This document shows positions 61,181 through 64,000 of a stretch of DNA of 64,000 nucleotides, in pieces. This stretch comes from Clostridia bacterium. Its GTDB lineage: Bacteria > Bacillota > Clostridia > Oscillospirales > Acutalibacteraceae. Under the pieces are notes generated by a model that searched no databases, had not been told where the DNA came from, and saw only the letters and a list, made by a program, of their open reading frames with translations. Position numbers and translations under genes: made by a program. Position 1 is the stretch's first letter. Each line of letters starts with the position of its first letter. The DNA is taken from contig JAFQEE010000065.1 in NCBI GenBank assembly GCA_017399175.1, positions 29,360-93,359 on the forward strand, read 5' to 3'.

Positions 61181-61209
61181 TTGTAATTTTATGTTAAGTG
61201 TGATATAAT
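61181..61209 (+). promoter_or_regulatory. Promoter of the serine hydrolase gene
   Basis: TTGTAA at 61181-61186, a 17-nt spacer, and a perfect TATAAT at 61204-61209 with TG before it, about 42 nt before the ATG. Confidence 0.7.
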
Positions 61210-61250
61210 TATTTTGACAAATTTGAATTTGACGAGGAAAATATAGTTTT

Positions 61251-62234
61251 ATGAATAAAGAAAAATTGCATAATATTGTTGAAGAACAACAACCTAATAT
61301 ATGTCAAATATCAGCAATTAAAAACAACGAAATTGTTTATAGTGATACTTGGAATAACTATAATACAAACGATAATGTGCATATTGCATCCGTAACGAAA
61401 AGTATTATGTCTTTGCTTATAGGAATTGCTATTGACAAAGGTATGATAAAAAATGTTTATCAAAAAGTATTGGACTTCTTTCCTTACTATATTATAAAAC
61501 GAGGAGAAAAAACAATTCAAAATGTTACATTATATAATCTGTTAACAATGACAGCACCGTACAAGTATAAATCAGAACCTTGGACTAAAGTATGCACGAG
61601 TGATGATTGGACAAAGTCTGTTCTTGATTTACTTGGTGGAAGAAACGAAATTACAAGTGAATTCAAATATTCAACATTGGGTATTCATATATTGAGTGCA
61701 ATAATAACAAGAGCAAGTAATATGACAACATTAGAGTTTGCTAATGAATATCTTTTTAAACCGCTTGGAATTAAAGAAAGAAAAAAATATATAGTAAAAA
61801 ATAAAGAAGAACATATCAGCTTTGTAACATCAAAATCACCTAAAGAAAATGGTTGGTTTTGTGATAATAACGGAATTGTAACATCAGGGTTTGGACTATG
61901 TTTATCAGCAGAAGATTTAGCGAAAATAGGACAAATGTGCCTTAATAAAGGAGAATTTAATGGTAAAAGAATAGTATCTTCAGAATGGATTACACAAATT
62001 ACTACTCCTTATGTAAAATGTGATGAAAAATTTGCATTTATGCAATACGGGTTTTTATGGTGGATTATAGATGATAAAAAGAAAATATATTCAGCAATCG
62101 GAGATAGCGGTAATGTGATATATGTTAATACTGACAAAAATATTGTTATATCAGTTACAGCAACATTTAAACCATTAGTTTTTGATAGAGTGGAATTTAT
62201 ACAAAAATATATTGAACCATTTATTACAAAATAA
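61251..62234 (+). CDS. Serine hydrolase, beta-lactamase class C/PBP-like family
   Basis: A 327-aa protein without a signal peptide, so probably cytosolic. The catalytic SxxK is SVTK (Ser47, Lys50); the second motif is YSTLG near residue 147, where the usual Tyr-x-Asn has Thr; SAIGDSGN near the end stands in the place of the K/H-T-G region. Family members include esterases, peptidases and beta-lactamases; which applies is unknown, and resistance should not be assumed. The gene is more AT-rich than the housekeeping genes and follows repeats and tRNAs, which suggests acquired DNA. The ribosome site GAGGA lies rather far (about 13 nt) upstream. Confidence 0.82.
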   Translation: MNKEKLHNIVEEQQPNICQISAIKNNEIVYSDTWNNYNTNDNVHIASVTKSIMSLLIGIAIDKGMIKNVYQKVLDFFPYYIIKRGEKTIQNVTLYNLLTMTAPYKYKSEPWTKVCTSDDWTKSVLDLLGGRNEITSEFKYSTLGIHILSAIITRASNMTTLEFANEYLFKPLGIKERKKYIVKNKEEHISFVTSKSPKENGWFCDNNGIVTSGFGLCLSAEDLAKIGQMCLNKGEFNGKRIVSSEWITQITTPYVKCDEKFAFMQYGFLWWIIDDKKKIYSAIGDSGNVIYVNTDKNIVISVTATFKPLVFDRVEFIQKYIEPFITK

Positions 62235-62396
62235 CAAAATACAAATTAAATAACATCGCTGATAAATAGAATGTTTATGAGTTAATCAATTATTATTGTA
62301 TTTTTAATTTGTTTGTGATAATATGATATTGATAGAATAGAATCAGTTATTCATTATATTATTAATTTCAACCTATATAACCAAGGAGAATACATA

Positions 62397-62867
62397 ATGA
62401 TACAAACAATTCAAGCACAAATCACTTTGTTTTCACCGACAGACAAAACAACTGTACCTATACAGATAACATATGACGATGACGAGAATACACCAAATCC
62501 TATATCAAAAATCAGCCTAGTTTATAATAACATCGAGTATTGTGGTAATGGTACAAATTACTTATGGGTTGATACTTTTGCTGACTTACAAAGTAAACTT
62601 CCAAACAATATCGAACTTGCTTGTTGTATGACTTGTCGTCACGGAAATATGTGTCCTTATGGAAACAGAGAAAATCTACTTTTTTGTACCAAAGATGTAT
62701 GTATAAAAAGTAAGGAAGATATGTGCAATCTGTTTGATAAAAATATTTCACTTTCTGAACGAGAAGTATTTTCATACAACTACTGTGATAATTTCATTTA
62801 TCAAAATGATGATTATTTCACATACAACGATTATTTATTCTGTTTAAAAGAAAAAAATGTTAAGTAA
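62397..62867 (+). CDS. Hypothetical Cys-rich protein
   Basis: I do not recognise this 156-aa protein. Ten cysteines are present, seven of them between residues about 80 and 115 (ACCMTCRHGNMCPYGN, LFCTKDVCIKSKEDMC), a spacing that could bind zinc or an Fe-S cluster. The N-terminal half is beta-like and polar; there is no signal peptide or membrane helix. AAGGAG lies 8 nt before the ATG. It ends at a strong terminator and is AT-rich like its upstream neighbour. Confidence 0.75.
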   Translation: MIQTIQAQITLFSPTDKTTVPIQITYDDDENTPNPISKISLVYNNIEYCGNGTNYLWVDTFADLQSKLPNNIELACCMTCRHGNMCPYGNRENLLFCTKDVCIKSKEDMCNLFDKNISLSEREVFSYNYCDNFIYQNDDYFTYNDYLFCLKEKNVK

Positions 62868-62871
62868 ACTG

Positions 62872-62899
62872 AAAAGGTACCAAATTGGTACCTTTTTTT
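62872..62899 (+). terminator. Terminator of the Cys-rich protein gene
   Basis: Perfect stem AAAAGGTACC with loop AAATT and a run of seven T, directly after the stop codon. Confidence 0.93.
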
Positions 62900-62910
62900 C
62901 ATTTACATTC

Positions 62911-63711
62911 TCACCCCAACATTACATCAAGTAGCATCATTACTGCAAAGCCGAGGATTATACCCATTGTTGCAAAATATGGTTGTTCCCTTTGATTTTT
63001 TTGACATTCAGGGATTAGTTCATGTACTGCGACCAATATCATTGCACCCGCTGCGAATGATAGAGCATAAGGCAAAATCGTTTCTACATAAATCACCAAC
63101 AATGCACCTATTACACCGGCAATCGGTTCTACCATTCCTGATGCCTGACCAATAAAAAAACTCTTTTTTCTTGAATAGCCTTCTCGCCTTAATGGTACTG
63201 AAACGGCTGCACCTTCAGGGAAATTCTGAAGACCAATTCCAACAGCAACAGAAATTGCTCCCATCAGTTTTTCGGGTGTATATCCGTCTTGCAACGCACC
63301 AAAAGCAACACCTACTGCCAAACCTTCGGGTATGTTATGAAGTGTAATTGATAAAATCAACATTATTATACGATTTAATTGGTCGTTATCATTTTCATTT
63401 GTGTTGTTCATTCTTTGCCTTGCAAATGAAACAACTTTGTCTGACAGCCATATAAAAACAGCACCAAACAAAAAGCCAAGTGTTGCAACTAAATATGCAG
63501 GTATATTGGAATTTTCTTCTGCTCGTTCTATTGCAGGTTGAAGAAGTGACCAGAAACTTGCTGCAATCATTACTCCCGATGCAAACCCAAGCATAAAGTT
63601 TAATATTTTTTGATTAGGCGAAGTGAAAAATACAACACTTGATGCTCCGAGTGCAGTAACTAACCATGTACCAAGTGTTGCCAATAGCGCCATAATTACA
63701 AATGTATTCAT
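62911..63711 (-). CDS. ZIP family metal transporter (GufA-like)
   Basis: A membrane importer of zinc or related divalent metals, 266 aa from MNTFVIMALLATLGTW. Eight membrane segments are visible. Metal-binding motifs are TLHNIPEGLAVG in helix 4 and LQNFPEGAAVS in helix 5, the family hallmark, with VHELIPE in a later helix. I chose ATG 63711 because GGAGG lies 6 nt upstream; a longer frame starts in an intergenic repeat and would add 30 meaningless residues beginning MICHSERSEESQ. Confidence 0.92.
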   Translation of the reverse strand: MNTFVIMALLATLGTWLVTALGASSVVFFTSPNQKILNFMLGFASGVMIAASFWSLLQPAIERAEENSNIPAYLVATLGFLFGAVFIWLSDKVVSFARQRMNNTNENDNDQLNRIIMLILSITLHNIPEGLAVGVAFGALQDGYTPEKLMGAISVAVGIGLQNFPEGAAVSVPLRREGYSRKKSFFIGQASGMVEPIAGVIGALLVIYVETILPYALSFAAGAMILVAVHELIPECQKNQREQPYFATMGIILGFAVMMLLDVMLG

Positions 63712-63767
63712 ACAGCACCTCCTGTATTCATTATATTCTTTGAATACAATGAGGTGAATTATTATTT

Positions 63768-63796
63768 GAGATTCTTCGCTACGCTCAGAATGACAA
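63768..63796. repeat. Intergenic repeat unit (GATTCTTCGCTACGCTCAG family)
   Basis: GAGATTCTTCGCTACGCTCA followed by GAATGACAA. Related units lie at 31151-31179 and 33468-33494. Read on the minus strand it encodes the CHSERSEES-type peptide seen in many spurious gene extensions. Confidence 0.8.
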
Positions 63797-63903
63797 ATCA
63801 TTCAGAAAATAGGATATTGTAGGGATAAATGAACACCATTACGCCCCATCTCCGAGGGGGCTGGGTATATTATCATTTGAAGTGCAACAGTAAAAAAAAT
63901 AAA

Positions 63904-63997
63904 GACATCATAGTTTCTTTAGTGTAAAATGTAAAGTGACCAAACAAAACGTTTTACAGGAGGAAACTATGATGTCCTACACACATTTTACACTAAA
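63904..63997 (+). promoter_or_regulatory. Interlocked inverted repeats over the transposase start
   Basis: GACATCATAGTTTC (63904-63917) is the exact complement of 63963-63976, which contains the two ATG codons. TTTAGTGTAAAATGT (63918-63932) is the exact complement of 63983-63997 in the coding region. The order A-B-A'-B' means the two pairings compete or form a pseudoknot. The first would hide the ribosome site GGAGG and the start. Confidence 0.6.
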
Positions 63998-64000
63998 TGA
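63969..64000 (+). CDS. IS30-family transposase (N-terminus only)
   Basis: Only about 10 codons are inside the window: MMSYTHFTLN. The M-S-Y-T-H-x-T start is the usual opening of IS30-family transposases, whose N-terminal HTH follows. AGGAGG lies a few bases before the first ATG; either ATG (63969 or 63972) may be used. The identification rests on a short stretch, helped by the IS-like end upstream. Confidence 0.7.
   Translation, partial: MMSYTHFTLN

Larger units (their letters stand above)
63876..64000 (+). mobile_element. Left end of an IS30-family insertion sequence (cut by window edge)
   Basis: A TTTGAAGTGCAACAGTAAA-type end near 63876, resembling terminal repeats of IS30-group elements, is followed by a leader and a transposase start. 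It abuts a GCCCC...GGGGGC repeat fragment at 63843-63865. The exact end cannot be fixed without the other terminus. Confidence 0.65.

Noticed and set aside
61251-62234. Beta-lactamase resistance gene
   Set aside because: The motifs show only the broad serine hydrolase family; there is no signal peptide and the second motif is altered, so resistance is not supported.
1-64000. Prophage, plasmid origin or anti-phage defence island
   Set aside because: No phage structural genes, integrase, restriction enzymes, toxin-antitoxin pairs or cas genes were recognised; only one IS end at the right edge.

Overview
The window is low-GC, gene-dense chromosomal DNA of a spore-forming Gram-positive bacterium, most likely an anaerobic gut or rumen clostridium of the Ruminococcaceae/Oscillospiraceae type. 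The evidence is a Firmicutes gene set (HprK, WhiA, AddAB, RbgA, Trigger factor-ClpP-ClpX), Gram-positive RNA switches (a threonine T-box and an M-box), an alpha/beta spore protein gene beside a PdaA-like deacetylase gene, and many short palindromic intergenic repeats common in gut Clostridia. The species cannot be named from the sequence alone.

Layout. 0-5.4 kb (minus): lon-engB-lysA-dnaE, with dnaE cut by the window edge. 5.6-7.9 kb (plus): serC-serA. 8-13 kb (minus): an LCP-like gene and a transglutaminase-like gene run into folE-folP-folB-folK and an exonuclease gene. 13-19 kb (minus): sugar transferase, EamA transporter, clpX, clpP, tig. 19-28 kb: phosphoesterase, a DUF1540 mini-gene, thrC, yraN-rnhB-rbgA-lepB-lepB, whiA-murB-hprK. 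28-31 kb: a membrane protein, a spore protein gene, a PdaA-like gene, trmL-yjbR. 31-39 kb (plus): PadR with two HAAS-type membrane proteins, T-box-thrS, a membrane phosphoesterase, a PHP protein. 39-43.5 kb (minus): a cohesin/Big2-like surface protein, nfo, and mgtE under an M-box. 43.7-46.3 kb (plus): a sugar-symporter-like protein with a long helical tail. 46.5-58.5 kb (minus): dgt-dnaG-rpoD, yigZ, rpmE, addB-addA. 58.6-60.3 kb (minus): GH27 glycosidase and a small membrane protein. 60.4-60.9 kb (plus): tRNA-Gly, Arg, His and Gln. 61-64 kb: an AT-rich accessory tail with a serine hydrolase, a Cys-rich protein, a ZIP transporter and the start of an IS30-family element.

Most genes are housekeeping: protein quality control, folate, serine, threonine and lysine synthesis, secretion, replication and repair. 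No CRISPR array, prophage or recognisable defence island was seen. The least ordinary material lies between genes: a leader ORF and an SD-enclosing stem downstream of the M-box terminator ahead of mgtE; long imperfect palindromes at 20.2 and 51.2 kb that share an apex sequence; nested palindromes (repeat inserted in repeat) at 33.9 and 46.4 kb; a hairpin array at 60.9-61.1 kb; a dyad over the padR promoter; and two inverted repeats over the transposase start at the right edge.
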